64,000 nt of DNA, from contig JAPWHF010000008.1 in the NCBI GenBank assembly GCA_027214125.1, positions 1 through 64,000 on the forward strand. Direction: 5' to 3'. The stretch is from Zoogloeaceae bacterium G21618-S1. Its GTDB lineage: Bacteria > Pseudomonadota > Gammaproteobacteria > Burkholderiales > Rhodocyclaceae. Position numbers and translations under genes: made by a program. This document shows, in pieces, positions 16,075 to 25,282 of this stretch (positions are counted from its first letter, which is position 1; each line of letters starts with the position of its first letter). The notes beneath the pieces are model-generated. The model was given only the letters and a program-made list of their open reading frames with translations. It ran no database searches and had not been told where the DNA came from.

Positions 16075-16380
16075 TCAGCCTCCGCCGCGTTGCATGGCGC
16101 GATCCAGCCGTGCAATCAAGGCCGCGCGCGCGGGCAGTTCGCCCGCCAGGAACTCAAACCGAGTCGCCAGCACGGGCAGCGCGAACAGACCGATGCGCCG
16201 CGCCGACTGCGGCACCGCGGTGATCTCCAGACGCACCTCCCCCTCGCTCACGCGAAACCGACCGCCACCGAGCGACTCGACGCCGCCCGGCAAGGCCGCA
16301 AGCAAACTACGCTCAAATTCCAGCGCGCTGGCGCCCACCTCGCGCGAGAACGTCTCCAGTGACGGGGGGGTAAACGCCAA
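16075..16380 (-). CDS. Unknown 101-residue protein within the aor operon
   Basis: A small soluble protein (MAFTPPSLETFSREVGASAL ... LIARLDRAMQRGGG), apparently alpha/beta with a central strand-rich part (FRVSEGEVRLEITAVPQSAR, FALPVLATRFEFLAGE). No cysteines, membrane segment or signal peptide. No family is recognised. It lies 2 bases after the MoaD-like gene and 6 bases before tupB, so it is expressed with the W-cofactor genes and is probably an assembly or maturation factor. It ends in GGG, like the adjacent MoaD-like protein that ends in GG; whether this matters is unknown. Confidence 0.75.
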   Translation of the reverse strand: MAFTPPSLETFSREVGASALEFERSLLAALPGGVESLGGGRFRVSEGEVRLEITAVPQSARRIGLFALPVLATRFEFLAGELPARAALIARLDRAMQRGGG

Positions 16381-16382
16381 GA

Positions 16383-16634
16383 TCAGCCCCCGGCCACGGG
16401 TGGCCAGATGGCCAATTCATCGTTTTCTTCCAGCACATGACTTGCCCGCGCCGACGGCGGAATGAAACGTCCATTGACCAACACCAGATGCGCACTTTTC
16501 TCCGGCACCCGGTATTGGTCAATGACCGTCTGAATCGTGGTGCCTGCCGGCAGATCGAGATCGACGATATTGCCTTTTCGATCGGCCGGCAGGTAATCGG
16601 TCAATGACGCAAACAACTTGAACTTCAGCTTCAT
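16383..16634 (-). CDS. MoaD/ThiS-like sulfur-carrier protein
   Basis: An 83-residue ubiquitin-like protein: MKLKFKLFASLTDYLP, DLPAGTTIQTVIDQY, LVLVNGRFIPPS and the C-terminal VAGG, whose terminal glycine is adenylated and thiocarboxylated in MoaD. It could donate sulfur for the dithiolene of the tungstopterin, or serve as a dedicated paralog for this operon. The ATG overlaps the stop of the FAD-subunit gene (ATGA). A MoaE partner is not nearby. Confidence 0.88.
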   Translation of the reverse strand: MKLKFKLFASLTDYLPADRKGNIVDLDLPAGTTIQTVIDQYRVPEKSAHLVLVNGRFIPPSARASHVLEENDELAIWPPVAGG

Positions 16635-17899
16635 GCCACCGCTCGATTCAACGCGGTGGTCTGCGTCACTGCCACGTAGGCCTCAAAGAACGCGTGCGGG
16701 TTGTGAAGCAGGCGCTCTTTCCAGGGCCCGAGATGCAACTGCCCCTGAATCAACCCGCGCAAAGCCCCCACGTGATCGGTGAGCCCGATGGCGGTCGCGC
16801 CGATCAACACATCATCCTTGAACTGCAAGCTGATGTAGCGATACGCCGCCTCGTCGCATTGCTCGACGCTCTGCCCATCCTTGTCGCCCCACCATTGACC
16901 GAACGACGTCGAGATCAACCCGAGCGTGTCGAGCACGTTGATCGCCAGAACGCCCGGCAGCTGTGCCTCTCCGCCCGCCATGTTGATCGCGGCAATGCGC
17001 GCCTGATCCGCCGCATTGGGCTGGATGGCCGACACCAGATGCGCACCGGTAAACAGATCCGGCGCTTCGGCCACATCGCCAGCGGCGTAGATGCCCGGCA
17101 CCGACGTTTCCATGCGCGAATCGACGATCACACCCTTGGCCACATGCACACCGGTCGCTTCCAGAAAGCCGACGTTCGGCGCCACGCCAGCAGCGACAAT
17201 CACCACGTCGCAGGGCAGATGCTCGCCCGTAGACAGCTGCACATTCAGAGGCGCATCGCCGGTCCCGGTATCGATACGCTCGACGCCCGCGGAAGTGCGC
17301 ACGCCAATACCCTTGGACTCCACCCAGCGCTTGATCATGCCGCCAGCGGTCGGCGTCATCATGCGCGGCACCATGCGGTCGCCCATTTCGACCACGGTCA
17401 GTTCCACACCGCGCTTGGCCAGCGCTTCCATGATGATGCAACCGATGAAACCGGCGCCGAGTTGCAGCACCCGGCTGCCCGGTTTGGTCAGCGCGGCGAT
17501 GGCGCGTGCGTCTTCGAGCGTCCAGCAGGTCTGGGTTTGCGGGCGGTCAATGCCAGGGATCGGCGGACGCACGGGATGCGACCCGGTAGCAATCAGCAAA
17601 CGATCGTAGCCTTCGTGGCTGCCGTCATGAAACAACACGCGCTGCTGCTCACGGTCGACCGACACCGCACGGCCGGCCTTCAAGGTGATGCCCAGCGATT
17701 CGAAATGTCCGGCGCGTTTGCGCAGGTAAGTGCCGGATTCGTTGATGTTGCCTTCGAGAAGGTAGGGAATGGCCATGCGTGAATACGGCGGTGCGTCTTC
17801 GCTCCCGGCCACCACGATCTGGCCGGCCGGATCGGCCTGGCGCAGGGTTTCAGCGGCAATAACCCCGGTGGGTCCATTGCCCAGAATCAGATATTTCAT
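16631..17899 (-). CDS. aorC: FAD-dependent NAD(H)-linked subunit of the aldehyde oxidoreductase (AorC type)
   Basis: A 422-residue pyridine nucleotide-disulfide-type oxidoreductase: N-terminal FAD fold YLILGNGPTGVIAAETLRQ, an internal NAD fold VLQLGAGFIGCIIMEAL, and the second FAD motif GIYAAGDVAEAPD. The C-terminal part resembles the extra domain of NirB/rubredoxin-reductase-like proteins. In Aromatoleum such a subunit lets the tungsten AOR reduce NAD+ instead of only ferredoxin. The ATG at 17899 is preceded by GAGGAG; a longer frame exists but lacks this. It is 115 bases downstream of aorB, with a hairpin in between, and overlaps the MoaD-like gene. Confidence 0.87.
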   Translation of the reverse strand: MKYLILGNGPTGVIAAETLRQADPAGQIVVAGSEDAPPYSRMAIPYLLEGNINESGTYLRKRAGHFESLGITLKAGRAVSVDREQQRVLFHDGSHEGYDRLLIATGSHPVRPPIPGIDRPQTQTCWTLEDARAIAALTKPGSRVLQLGAGFIGCIIMEALAKRGVELTVVEMGDRMVPRMMTPTAGGMIKRWVESKGIGVRTSAGVERIDTGTGDAPLNVQLSTGEHLPCDVVIVAAGVAPNVGFLEATGVHVAKGVIVDSRMETSVPGIYAAGDVAEAPDLFTGAHLVSAIQPNAADQARIAAINMAGGEAQLPGVLAINVLDTLGLISTSFGQWWGDKDGQSVEQCDEAAYRYISLQFKDDVLIGATAIGLTDHVGALRGLIQGQLHLGPWKERLLHNPHAFFEAYVAVTQTTALNRAVA

Positions 17900-17968
17900 G
17901 AAGAACTCCTCATACGCAGGATCGGCCCGCCCGCCCCAAAGGCAAAGACGAGCCGACAGCAAGCGGAA

Positions 17969-17994
17969 CCGGTCGCGGCCTTCACCGCGACCGG
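17969..17994 (-). other. Stem-loop between aorB and aorC
   Basis: CCGGTCGCGG and CCGCGACCGG form a perfect 10-bp stem with a 6-base loop in the only sizeable gap (115 bases) of this operon. There is no proper T run, so it more likely stabilises the aorAB message or pauses transcription than terminates it. Confidence 0.55.
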
Positions 17995-18014
17995 CACTCA
18001 GGCCAAGACAGGAA

Positions 18015-19862
18015 TCAGAGCCCGAGTCGGCCGGCTGTTTCCTCGGTGACAACGCCTTCCGGCGTCCAGCCGCGTATCTGGTAGTACTCCGGAATCATCT
18101 TGTCGATACCGCTCACCAGCCCCTTGGCCGGGCCCGTCTGGGCAGGTTCGGTCTTCAAGCGCGGCGGCAGGTCGTCATCCTTGCGGGTAAAGCCTGCGGC
18201 CGTGTTGAACTGCCGTTCCATATTCCAGATGCGCTCGCCCACCAGATTGAGTTTCTCCATGGACCAATCACCGTCGCAGGCCGCCTGCAGCTGCGGTTGC
18301 ACATCGGCCAGCGTCCAGGCAAAAGACGTGAACACACAGATGCCCGCCGAATCGAAGATCGCCGTCGCATCCTGAAATGCCTTGACCAACTCCGGTTTGC
18401 CTTCGGTGACGAGCGGATCGGTCTTGACCGGAATGCCCAGCACTTCAGAGGCCACGGTGTAGCTGCGCAGATGGCAGGCACCGCGATTGGAGGTAGCGTA
18501 AGTCAGACCCATACCCTGGATGCCGCGTGCGTCATAGGCCGGGAATTCCTGGCCTTTGACGGTCATCGACAGCTCGGGGTGGCCGTATTTTTCGCACAGA
18601 CGCTTGGAGCCCTGACCGATTTCCACACCAAAGCCTTCGCCCAGTGCGGTCATCTCGGTGAACCGTGCCAGCGCTTCGGCGGAGCCAAAAGGCGCATCAA
18701 CGCCGATCTGCTCATTGGTCAGCACGCCCATTTCGTAGAGCTCCATCACCGCACCGACGGTGGCACCAAAGGAGATCGGGTCCATGCCCTGCTCATTGCA
18801 CAGCAGGTTGGCGTACTGCAGGGCTTCAATGTCGCCCACACCGTTGGCTGCACCCAGGGCCCACGCCGCTTCATACTCCAGGCCGCCAGAGGCGCCCCAA
18901 TACTCGGGTTTATTGACGACGGTGAAGTGGCCCTTGTCGATCTCGGAGATCCGGCCACAGGCGATGGTGCACCCGAAGCAGGCAGCATTGGTCACCAGTT
19001 GCGACTTGCCATCAGAGGCGCGCTTCTCGTGCATGGCCTCGGCCGAAATCTTGGCCGCGTCTTCAAACTGCACATCCTTGTGGTTGCGCGTCGGTAGCGA
19101 GCCCATCTCGTTGATCACGTTCATCAACACCTGGGTGCCGTACTTCGGCAGCCCCTCGCCCGTCACCGCATTGTCAGCCAGCACTTTCTTGGCCTCGGTG
19201 GTCGCGGTCATGAAGGCCTTGAAGTCCTTGATGCCGCCCACGCCCTTCGTGCCGCGCAGCGCCACGGCTTTCAGGTTTTTGGAGCCCATCACGGCACCCA
19301 CGCCAGAACGCCCGGCGGCCCGGTGCAGGTCATTGACCACACAGGCGTACAGCACTTGATTTTCGCCCGCCCGGCCAATCGAGGACACCCGGATCTGCGG
19401 GTCCTGATGCTGCTTCTTGATGGTCTCTTCGGTCTCCCAGCAGGACTTGCCCCACAAACCGCTGGCATCGCGCAGTTCGGCTCGGTCATTTTCGACGTAT
19501 AAATACACCGGTTTCGGCGACTTGCCCTCAAAGATGATCATGTCCCAGCCGGCGAACTTCATTTCGGCGCCAAAGAAGCCACCGGAGTTCGAACAGGCGA
19601 TGGCGCCGGTGAGCGGCCCCTTGGTCACAATGGTGTAACGCCCGCCGGTCGATGCCATGGTGCCGGTCAGGGGACCGGTGGACATGATCATCTTGTTGTC
19701 CGGCGATAAAGGATCGACCTTCGGATCGATTTCGCTGATGAGATATTTGCTCGCCAACCCGCGTGAGCCGAGATATTCGTCGGCCCACTGCATGTTCAGC
19801 GGCTCGGGGGTGCACGTGCCCTGAGTGAGGTTCACGCGCAGGATTTTTCTAGCCCAGCCCAT
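18015..19862 (-). CDS. aorB: Tungsten-containing aldehyde ferredoxin oxidoreductase, catalytic subunit
   Basis: A 615-residue AOR-family protein (usual length about 600-620). The N-terminal pterin-binding domain shows GWARKILRVNLTQG, STGPLTGTMASTGGRYTIVT and NSGGFFGAEMKFAGWD; the [4Fe-4S] ligands are CFGCTIAC plus the C-terminal cysteine in DSAGICVFTS. It oxidises aldehydes to carboxylic acids at a tungsten bis-pterin centre, passing electrons through the FeS cluster to the ferredoxin-like and FAD subunits. The ATG at 19862 is preceded by GAGGAGG; the frame stays open upstream but overlaps aorA. Tungsten is inferred from the co-transcribed tup genes and from the Aromatoleum homologue. Confidence 0.93.
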   Translation of the reverse strand: MGWARKILRVNLTQGTCTPEPLNMQWADEYLGSRGLASKYLISEIDPKVDPLSPDNKMIMSTGPLTGTMASTGGRYTIVTKGPLTGAIACSNSGGFFGAEMKFAGWDMIIFEGKSPKPVYLYVENDRAELRDASGLWGKSCWETEETIKKQHQDPQIRVSSIGRAGENQVLYACVVNDLHRAAGRSGVGAVMGSKNLKAVALRGTKGVGGIKDFKAFMTATTEAKKVLADNAVTGEGLPKYGTQVLMNVINEMGSLPTRNHKDVQFEDAAKISAEAMHEKRASDGKSQLVTNAACFGCTIACGRISEIDKGHFTVVNKPEYWGASGGLEYEAAWALGAANGVGDIEALQYANLLCNEQGMDPISFGATVGAVMELYEMGVLTNEQIGVDAPFGSAEALARFTEMTALGEGFGVEIGQGSKRLCEKYGHPELSMTVKGQEFPAYDARGIQGMGLTYATSNRGACHLRSYTVASEVLGIPVKTDPLVTEGKPELVKAFQDATAIFDSAGICVFTSFAWTLADVQPQLQAACDGDWSMEKLNLVGERIWNMERQFNTAAGFTRKDDDLPPRLKTEPAQTGPAKGLVSGIDKMIPEYYQIRGWTPEGVVTEETAGRLGL

Positions 19863-19875
19863 GGTTCCGTCCTCC

Positions 19876-20352
19876 TCAGGTTGCCGGCGTGGCAGTGTTG
19901 GCCTTGGCCGCCCACTGACGCATCTTGTCGAGCCCAGTCCAGTCGGCGTCGATATACGTGATCGCACTGGTCGGACAGGCCGCGGCACAGGCCGGATTGT
20001 CATCGCACAGGTCACACTTTTGGACCTTGCCCGAATCCTGCTCGTAGTTGATGGTGCCGAAGGGACAGGCGATGGTGCAAACTTTGCACCCGACGCAGAT
20101 ATCCTCGTGGACGACCTTGGCGCCCGTGGCTGCATCGAGCCGGATAGCGTCGACCGGACAGGCATTCATGCACCAGGCTTCGGCACACTGGGTGCAGGTA
20201 TAGGGCACCTTTTTGCCCTCGGCTTCAAAATTGAATACTTTGATCCGTGACTTGGACGGATTGAAGACCCCATGATGCTCATACGAACAGGCCATCTCGC
20301 ATTGCAGACAGCCCGTGCATTTGGCGGGGTCAATGTGAAGAGACTTCAACAT
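19876..20352 (-). CDS. aorA: Polyferredoxin-like electron-transfer subunit of the aldehyde oxidoreductase
   Basis: A 158-residue protein with four Cys motifs (CTGCLQCEMAC, CTQCAEAWCMNACP, CVGCKVCTIACP, CDLCDDNPACAAACP), enough for four [4Fe-4S] clusters, as in HycB/DmsB-type subunits. In Aromatoleum AOR, AorA subunits form an electron wire between AorB and AorC. The ATG at 20352 has GGAGGAG 8 bases upstream, preferred over an upstream GTG/ATG. First gene of the minus-strand operon aorABC-moaD-orf-tupBCA, 13 bases before aorB. Confidence 0.92.
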   Translation of the reverse strand: MLKSLHIDPAKCTGCLQCEMACSYEHHGVFNPSKSRIKVFNFEAEGKKVPYTCTQCAEAWCMNACPVDAIRLDAATGAKVVHEDICVGCKVCTIACPFGTINYEQDSGKVQKCDLCDDNPACAAACPTSAITYIDADWTGLDKMRQWAAKANTATPAT

Positions 20353-20650
20353 CGGCCGACTCCTCCGGAATGGTTGAGATCGGGCGGGTGGTCTCTGGCG
20401 GACCAAACAATAGTCCTCGCAGTGCAGTCAGCTGCGGGACAATTCCTGCATACGCCCGTTTATTATTCTCCCTCACGCGCCTGCTCAGCACGACGCGATC
20501 GAGAATTCAGGATACGCCCACAGACTTGATTGTCAACGCACCGAAATCCGCGCCGAATGGCGCTTTCAGGCTGGATTGCCTACTATTCATCTGGACGCAG
20601 TGCAGCACGCTTGGCGATGCACTTCATGTTTCAAAACGAGAGACCAGACC
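20353..20650. promoter_or_regulatory. Divergent promoter region aorA / moeA
   Basis: This 298-base spacer has no gene. It must hold the promoters of the aor-tup operon and moeA. Its middle (20455-20590) is less GC-rich, with candidate -10 elements such as TACTAT at 20581-20586 for moeA, but no convincing -35; I call no specific promoter. An operator responding to tungstate, aldehydes or redox state would be expected here. Confidence 0.4.
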
Positions 20651-21895
20651 ATGACACTCCCGACCGATGCCTCAGCCGTTGCGCGAACCTCGCTCAATGT
20701 TGAGGAAGCACGCGCACTCATCCATGCCGGGCTGGCGCCAGTACAAGGCTGGGAGCAAGTCGCCATCCGCGATGCGCTCGGCCGCGTCCTCGCTCAAGAC
20801 GTTATTGCGCCGCACAATGTCCCGGCGCATGACAACTCCGCGATGGACGGCTACGCCATTCGCACCGACGACTGCCACGCTGGCGCGTCGCTGAGCATCG
20901 TCGGCACCGCCTTCGCGGGAAACGCCTTCTCCGGCATCGTCGGACCGGGTCAGGCGGTGCGCATCATGACCGGCGCCATGGTGCCGCGCGGCGCCGACTG
21001 CATCGTGCCGCAAGAAGACGTTCAGGCCGACAAAACCCGCGTTCAGATTCCGGCGGGCCACAAACCCGGCCAGAACATCCGATGTGCGGGCGAAGACCTC
21101 GCCCTGGGCGAGCCGGCCCTGTCGACCGGCAAACGCATCGGCCCGGCCGAACTCGGCCTGATCGCCTCGCTGGGCATTGCCGAAGTTACCGTCTATCGCC
21201 GGCTGCGCGTCGCGTTTTTCTCGACCGGCGATGAAGTCGCCTCGATCGGCAAACCGCTCGCCCCCGGCCAAATCTACGACAGCAACCGCTACACGCTCTA
21301 TGGCGTACTGACCCGGCTCGGCTGCGACATCCTCGACATGGGGGTCATTCCCGACCGTCCCGACGCACTTGAAACCGCCTTCCGCGACGCGGCGACCGCG
21401 GCGGATGTCATCCTGACCTCCGGCGGCGTGTCGGTTGGCGAAGCGGATTTCATCAAGGAAATGGTCAATCGGCTCGGTCAGGTCGCGTTCTGGAAGATCA
21501 ATATCAAGCCCGGTCGCCCCATGGCCTTCGGCAAGCTCGACAACACCTGGCTATTCGGCCTGCCGGGCAACCCCGTTGCGGTGATGGTCACCTTTTACCA
21601 GTTTGTGCAGGACGCCCTGCTCGCACTGATGGGCGTCAACCCCCTGCCGACGCGACCCACGCTGGCCGCGCGCTGCACCACCGAAATCCGCAAGCGCCCA
21701 GGCCGGCGGGAGTTCGTCCGGGCCATCGTCCGGGCGAGTGCCGACGGCTGGGCCGTCTCGCCCACCGGCGCCCAGGGCTCGGGCGTGTTGCGCTCGATGT
21801 CGGATGCCAACTGTTTCATCGTACTGCCCGAGTCCCGCGCCGATGTGACCGAGGGGGACTCGGTGGACGTCCAGTTGTTCGATGGTCTGATCTAA
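20651..21895 (+). CDS. moeA: Molybdopterin molybdenumtransferase MoeA (possibly tungsten-dedicated)
   Basis: A 414-residue MoeA-family enzyme: VPAHDNSAMDGYAIR, MTGAMVPRGADCIVPQED, VAFFSTGDEVASIG, YDSNRYTLYGVL, ILTSGGVSVGEADF and PGRPMAFGKLD ... FGLPGNPVAV are all present. It inserts molybdate or tungstate into adenylated pterin. It stands alone, divergent from the aor-tup operon and without moaABC or mogA, so it may be a paralog serving the W enzyme; equally it could be the sole cellular MoeA. A near-perfect terminator follows. Confidence 0.93.
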   Translation: MTLPTDASAVARTSLNVEEARALIHAGLAPVQGWEQVAIRDALGRVLAQDVIAPHNVPAHDNSAMDGYAIRTDDCHAGASLSIVGTAFAGNAFSGIVGPGQAVRIMTGAMVPRGADCIVPQEDVQADKTRVQIPAGHKPGQNIRCAGEDLALGEPALSTGKRIGPAELGLIASLGIAEVTVYRRLRVAFFSTGDEVASIGKPLAPGQIYDSNRYTLYGVLTRLGCDILDMGVIPDRPDALETAFRDAATAADVILTSGGVSVGEADFIKEMVNRLGQVAFWKINIKPGRPMAFGKLDNTWLFGLPGNPVAVMVTFYQFVQDALLALMGVNPLPTRPTLAARCTTEIRKRPGRREFVRAIVRASADGWAVSPTGAQGSGVLRSMSDANCFIVLPESRADVTEGDSVDVQLFDGLI

Positions 21896-21907
21896 GGCGC
21901 CACCCGC

Positions 21908-21947
21908 ACAAACAACAACGCCGGCACTTGCCGGCGTTGTTGTTTGT
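21908..21947. terminator. Bidirectional terminator after moeA
   Basis: A perfect 19-bp stem (21908-21926 with 21929-21947) with a CT loop; its right arm is T-rich (GTTGTTGTTTGTT) and its left arm A-rich, so it serves moeA and the convergent OmpA-like gene. Confidence 0.9.
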
Positions 21948-21958
21948 TCAATCCAGAT

Positions 21959-22504
21959 TCACTTCGCGCCAATCACAACCTCGACCCGGCGATTGGTCGC
22001 GCGGCCTTCCCGCGATCCATTGTCAGCCACCGGCTCGTCTTCGCCACGCCCTTCGGAAGACAAGCGCTCTTCGGCCACACCCCGCTCGATCAGGGCACGC
22101 GTCACCGCGGCAGCGCGCGCTTCGGACAGTTTCTGGTTGTAGGCGGCATCACCGGCGCTGTCGGTGTGTCCGACCACCCGTGCATGCACCTGCGGCACCG
22201 TATTGAGCGCACCGGCAAGACGATCGAGTGCCTCGGCAGCATCAGCATTCAACTCGCTGCGCCCCGACTTGAAACTCATCGTGCCAGGGAGCGTCACGCG
22301 CAGACCGTCGCCCAGCGCGTCAACACCAAGGCCGACCTCTTTGAGCCCATCCGCTTCCGCCGACAACAATTGCATGGGAGTTTTGCCAAGTTCAGCACGC
22401 GGCGCCGCGGCCGGCGCGGCCGACTTGCCGGACGACTCTGGGGCTGTTGCGCACGCGGACAACAAGCAGGCGCACAGTGCGGTGGCAATCAAAGACAATT
22501 TCAT
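21959..22504 (-). CDS. OmpA-family outer-membrane lipoprotein
   Basis: A 181-residue protein with lipoprotein signal (lipobox LLSAC at residues 14-18), a short Ala/Pro linker and a C-terminal OmpA-like peptidoglycan-binding domain (VVGHTDSAGDAAYNQKLSEA, with Asp and Arg contacts of the TD..G..N..LS..RA motif and GRGEDEPVADN). It anchors the outer membrane to the cell wall, Pal/YiaD-like. The ATG at 22504 gives the signal; the frame extends upstream without one. Single-gene unit. Confidence 0.9.
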   Translation of the reverse strand: MKLSLIATALCACLLSACATAPESSGKSAAPAAAPRAELGKTPMQLLSAEADGLKEVGLGVDALGDGLRVTLPGTMSFKSGRSELNADAAEALDRLAGALNTVPQVHARVVGHTDSAGDAAYNQKLSEARAAAVTRALIERGVAEERLSSEGRGEDEPVADNGSREGRATNRRVEVVIGAK

Positions 22505-22704
22505 GAAAAAAGACCTCGTGGCTAGTAGATGTAAGGGCTCGCGCGTGCAACGACGGGGATTCAACAGCCCGCGGTCTGCACCTCTTGGAAATCTCCAGAT
22601 GGGCACGCATCATACACATCTAAACATGTCAATTCCATATGACAAACAAAAGTTTAATGCCGAATCGGGCGCCGAAATTGCTCAATACTGGTCGGTAGAA
22701 GGCC

Positions 22705-22740
22705 AGAAAAAAAAATGCCAGAGACGCGTCTCTGGCATTT
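22705..22740 (-). terminator. Terminator of icd
   Basis: A perfect 28-base palindrome (22713-22740) about 45 bases past the icd stop is followed on the minus strand by a run of T (complement of the A run 22707-22715). Confidence 0.92.
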
Positions 22741-22786
22741 GTTCTGGACCAGACCCGGCCCCAGGGGGCCTGAGTCAGTAACCGAT

Positions 22787-25024
22787 TCAGCCGCGTGCAG
22801 CGGCGATCACGGCGTTCAGCGTTGCGCTGGGACGCATCACAGCCTTGGTCTTATCTGCGTCGGCCATGTAGTAGCCACCAATGTCGACCGGCTTGCCCTG
22901 CACGGCACCGAGCTCGGCGAGAATCTTCTGCTCATTGTCGCCAAGCGACTTCGCCAGCGCCGCGAAGTGCGCCTTCAGTTCGGCATCCTCATCCTGCGCC
23001 GCCAACGCCTGCGCCCAGTACAGTGCGAGGTAGAAATGGCTCCCACGGTTGTCGAGTTCGCCGGTCTTTCGCGAGGGAGACTTGTCATTGTCGAGCAACT
23101 TGCCCGTGGCTTCGTCCAGCGTCTTGGCGAGCAGCTTGGCCTTGTTGTTGCCCTCCTTGATGCCGAGGTCTTCAAGCGACACCGCCAGCGCCAGGAACTC
23201 GCCGAGCGAATCCCAGCGCAAGTGGTTTTCTTCGACCAGCTGCTGCACATGCTTGGGCGCCGAGCCACCGGCACCGGTTTCATACATGCCACCGCCGGCC
23301 ATCAGCGGGACGATGGACAGCATCTTGGCCGAAGTGCCCAGTTCCATGATCGGGAACAGGTCGGTCAGGTAATCGCGCAGGATGTTGCCGGTCACCGAAA
23401 TGGTGTCCTGACCGCGAACCACACGCTCGAGGGTATAGCGCATCGCGCGCACCTGCGACATGTGCTGGATGTCGAGGCCGGTGGTGTCGTGGTCCTGCAG
23501 GTACAGTTCGACTTTCTTGATCAGCTCGTTCTCGTGCGGACGGTAGGGGTCGAGCCAGAACACCGCCGGCATGCCGGAGTTGCGTGCGCGAGTAACGGCC
23601 AGCTTGACCCAGTCGCGGATCGGGGCGTCCTTGACCTGGCACATGCGCCAGATGTCGCCCTCTTCCACTTTCTGCGACAACAGCACTTCGCCGGTGTCCA
23701 GGTCGGTGATGTTGGCCACGCCCGCCTTCGGGATCTCGAAGGTCTTGTCGTGCGAGCCGTATTCTTCGGCCTTCTGCGCCATCAGACCGACGTTGGGCAC
23801 GGTGCCCATGGTCTTCGGGTCGAAGTTGCCGTTGGTCTTGCAGAAGTTGATCATCTCTTGGTAAATGCGGGCAAAGGTCGACTCGGGCATCACGGCCTTG
23901 GCGTCTTTCTGGCGACCATCGGCACCCCACATCTTGCCGCCGGAACGGATCATCGCGGGCATGGAAGCATCGACGATGATGTCGTTGGGCGAGTGGAAGT
24001 TGGTGATGCCCTTCGCCGAATCGACCATCGCCAGCTCGGGGCGATGCTCATGGCAGGCGTGCAGGTCTTCGATGATCTCCTCGCGCTGCGAGCGCGGCAG
24101 ATTGGCGATCTTGTCGTACAGATTCACCATGCCGTTGTTGACGTTGACCCCCAGCTCGCGGAACAGCGCAGCGTGCTTCTTGAAGGCGTCCTTGTAGAAG
24201 ATCCGGACGCAATGGCCAAAGACGATGGGGTGAGACACCTTCATCATCGTCGCCTTCACGTGCAGCGAGAACATCACGCCGGACTGGCGCGCGTCTTCAA
24301 TCTGCTCTTCGTAAAAGTCGCACAACGCTTTCTTGCTCATGAACATCGAGTCGATGATCTCGCCGTCCTGCAGCGCGACCTCGGGCTTGAGCACAATGGC
24401 CTCACCTTCCGTGGTGATCAGCTCCATCTTGACCTTGCGCGCACGATCGAGCGTCATCGATTTTTCGCCGTGATAGAAGTCGCCGTGCTTCATGTGCGAG
24501 ACATGGGTACGCGAGGCCTGGCTCCACTTGCCCATCGAATGCGGATGCTTCTTGGCGTAGTTCTTGACGGCAGCCGGCGCGCGGCGATCGGAGTTGCCCT
24601 CGCGCAGTACCGGGTTCACTGCGGAGCCCAGGCACTTGCCGTATCGGAGCTTGATCGCCTTGTCTTCGTCGGATTTCGGTGCTTCCGGATAGTCGGGGAT
24701 CGCGTAGCCCTTGGACTGCAATTCCTTGACGCAGGCCATCAGCTGCGATACCGAGGCGCTGATGTTCGGCAATTTGATGATGTTGGTGTCCGGCTCCTGC
24801 GTCAGACGGCCCAGCTCGGCGAGCGTATCCGGCACCTTCTGCTCATCGGTCAAGAATTCGGAAAATTCAGCCAACACCCGTGCTGCCACCGAGATATCGC
24901 TCGTCGTCACGTCGATACCCGCCGGCGCGGCGAACGTCCGAATGATCGGCAGCAGGGAGCATGTCGCCAACAAGGGCGCCTCATCGGTGAGGGTGTAGAT
25001 GATCGTCGGACGCTTCGTAGTCAT
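22787..25024 (-). CDS. icd: Monomeric NADP-dependent isocitrate dehydrogenase
   Basis: A 745-residue protein of the monomeric IDH class (Azotobacter and Corynebacterium enzymes about 740 residues). Motifs include [20 protein letters not shown] at the N-terminus, the substrate loop [15 protein letters not shown] with SxxRR contacts, and [20 protein letters not shown]. It makes 2-oxoglutarate and NADPH in the TCA cycle. The ATG at 25024 follows GGGAG; the long frame on the opposite strand is a composition artefact. The 258-base upstream spacer contains TATAAT (25142-25137, minus) as a possible -10 without a clear -35. Confidence 0.96.
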   Translation of the reverse strand: MTTKRPTIIYTLTDEAPLLATCSLLPIIRTFAAPAGIDVTTSDISVAARVLAEFSEFLTDEQKVPDTLAELGRLTQEPDTNIIKLPNISASVSQLMACVKELQSKGYAIPDYPEAPKSDEDKAIKLRYGKCLGSAVNPVLREGNSDRRAPAAVKNYAKKHPHSMGKWSQASRTHVSHMKHGDFYHGEKSMTLDRARKVKMELITTEGEAIVLKPEVALQDGEIIDSMFMSKKALCDFYEEQIEDARQSGVMFSLHVKATMMKVSHPIVFGHCVRIFYKDAFKKHAALFRELGVNVNNGMVNLYDKIANLPRSQREEIIEDLHACHEHRPELAMVDSAKGITNFHSPNDIIVDASMPAMIRSGGKMWGADGRQKDAKAVMPESTFARIYQEMINFCKTNGNFDPKTMGTVPNVGLMAQKAEEYGSHDKTFEIPKAGVANITDLDTGEVLLSQKVEEGDIWRMCQVKDAPIRDWVKLAVTRARNSGMPAVFWLDPYRPHENELIKKVELYLQDHDTTGLDIQHMSQVRAMRYTLERVVRGQDTISVTGNILRDYLTDLFPIMELGTSAKMLSIVPLMAGGGMYETGAGGSAPKHVQQLVEENHLRWDSLGEFLALAVSLEDLGIKEGNNKAKLLAKTLDEATGKLLDNDKSPSRKTGELDNRGSHFYLALYWAQALAAQDEDAELKAHFAALAKSLGDNEQKILAELGAVQGKPVDIGGYYMADADKTKAVMRPSATLNAVIAAARG

Positions 25025-25282
25025 GCATTTCTCCCTTGTTTTATATCGTGGCGCAAAGCCAACCGGATACCGCAACCAGCCTAGTTTGCCCTAAGCGCTC
25101 CGTATTCGCATTCAGGCAAGTCAAGGCGAAGGCGTAATTATAATGCCGGTTCCTTACGTCTCGCTGGCAATCATATAGATGACTGACCGCCGGTACTCAC
25201 TGAGGGCATTTTCTGCCACCCATGCACCAAAATGAAGTGGAGCTTGTCCTACTGATCGACGCCAGCACTCAACCCAATGGGC

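Noticed and set aside
18015-20165. Open frame extending aorB upstream by 101 codons
   Set aside because: The extra part overlaps aorA in another frame; GAGGAGG before ATG 19862 and family length fix the true start.
22715-25084. A 789-codon open frame on the plus strand
   Set aside because: It lies antisense to icd, whose protein is fully conserved; the frame is a composition effect of GC-rich third positions.
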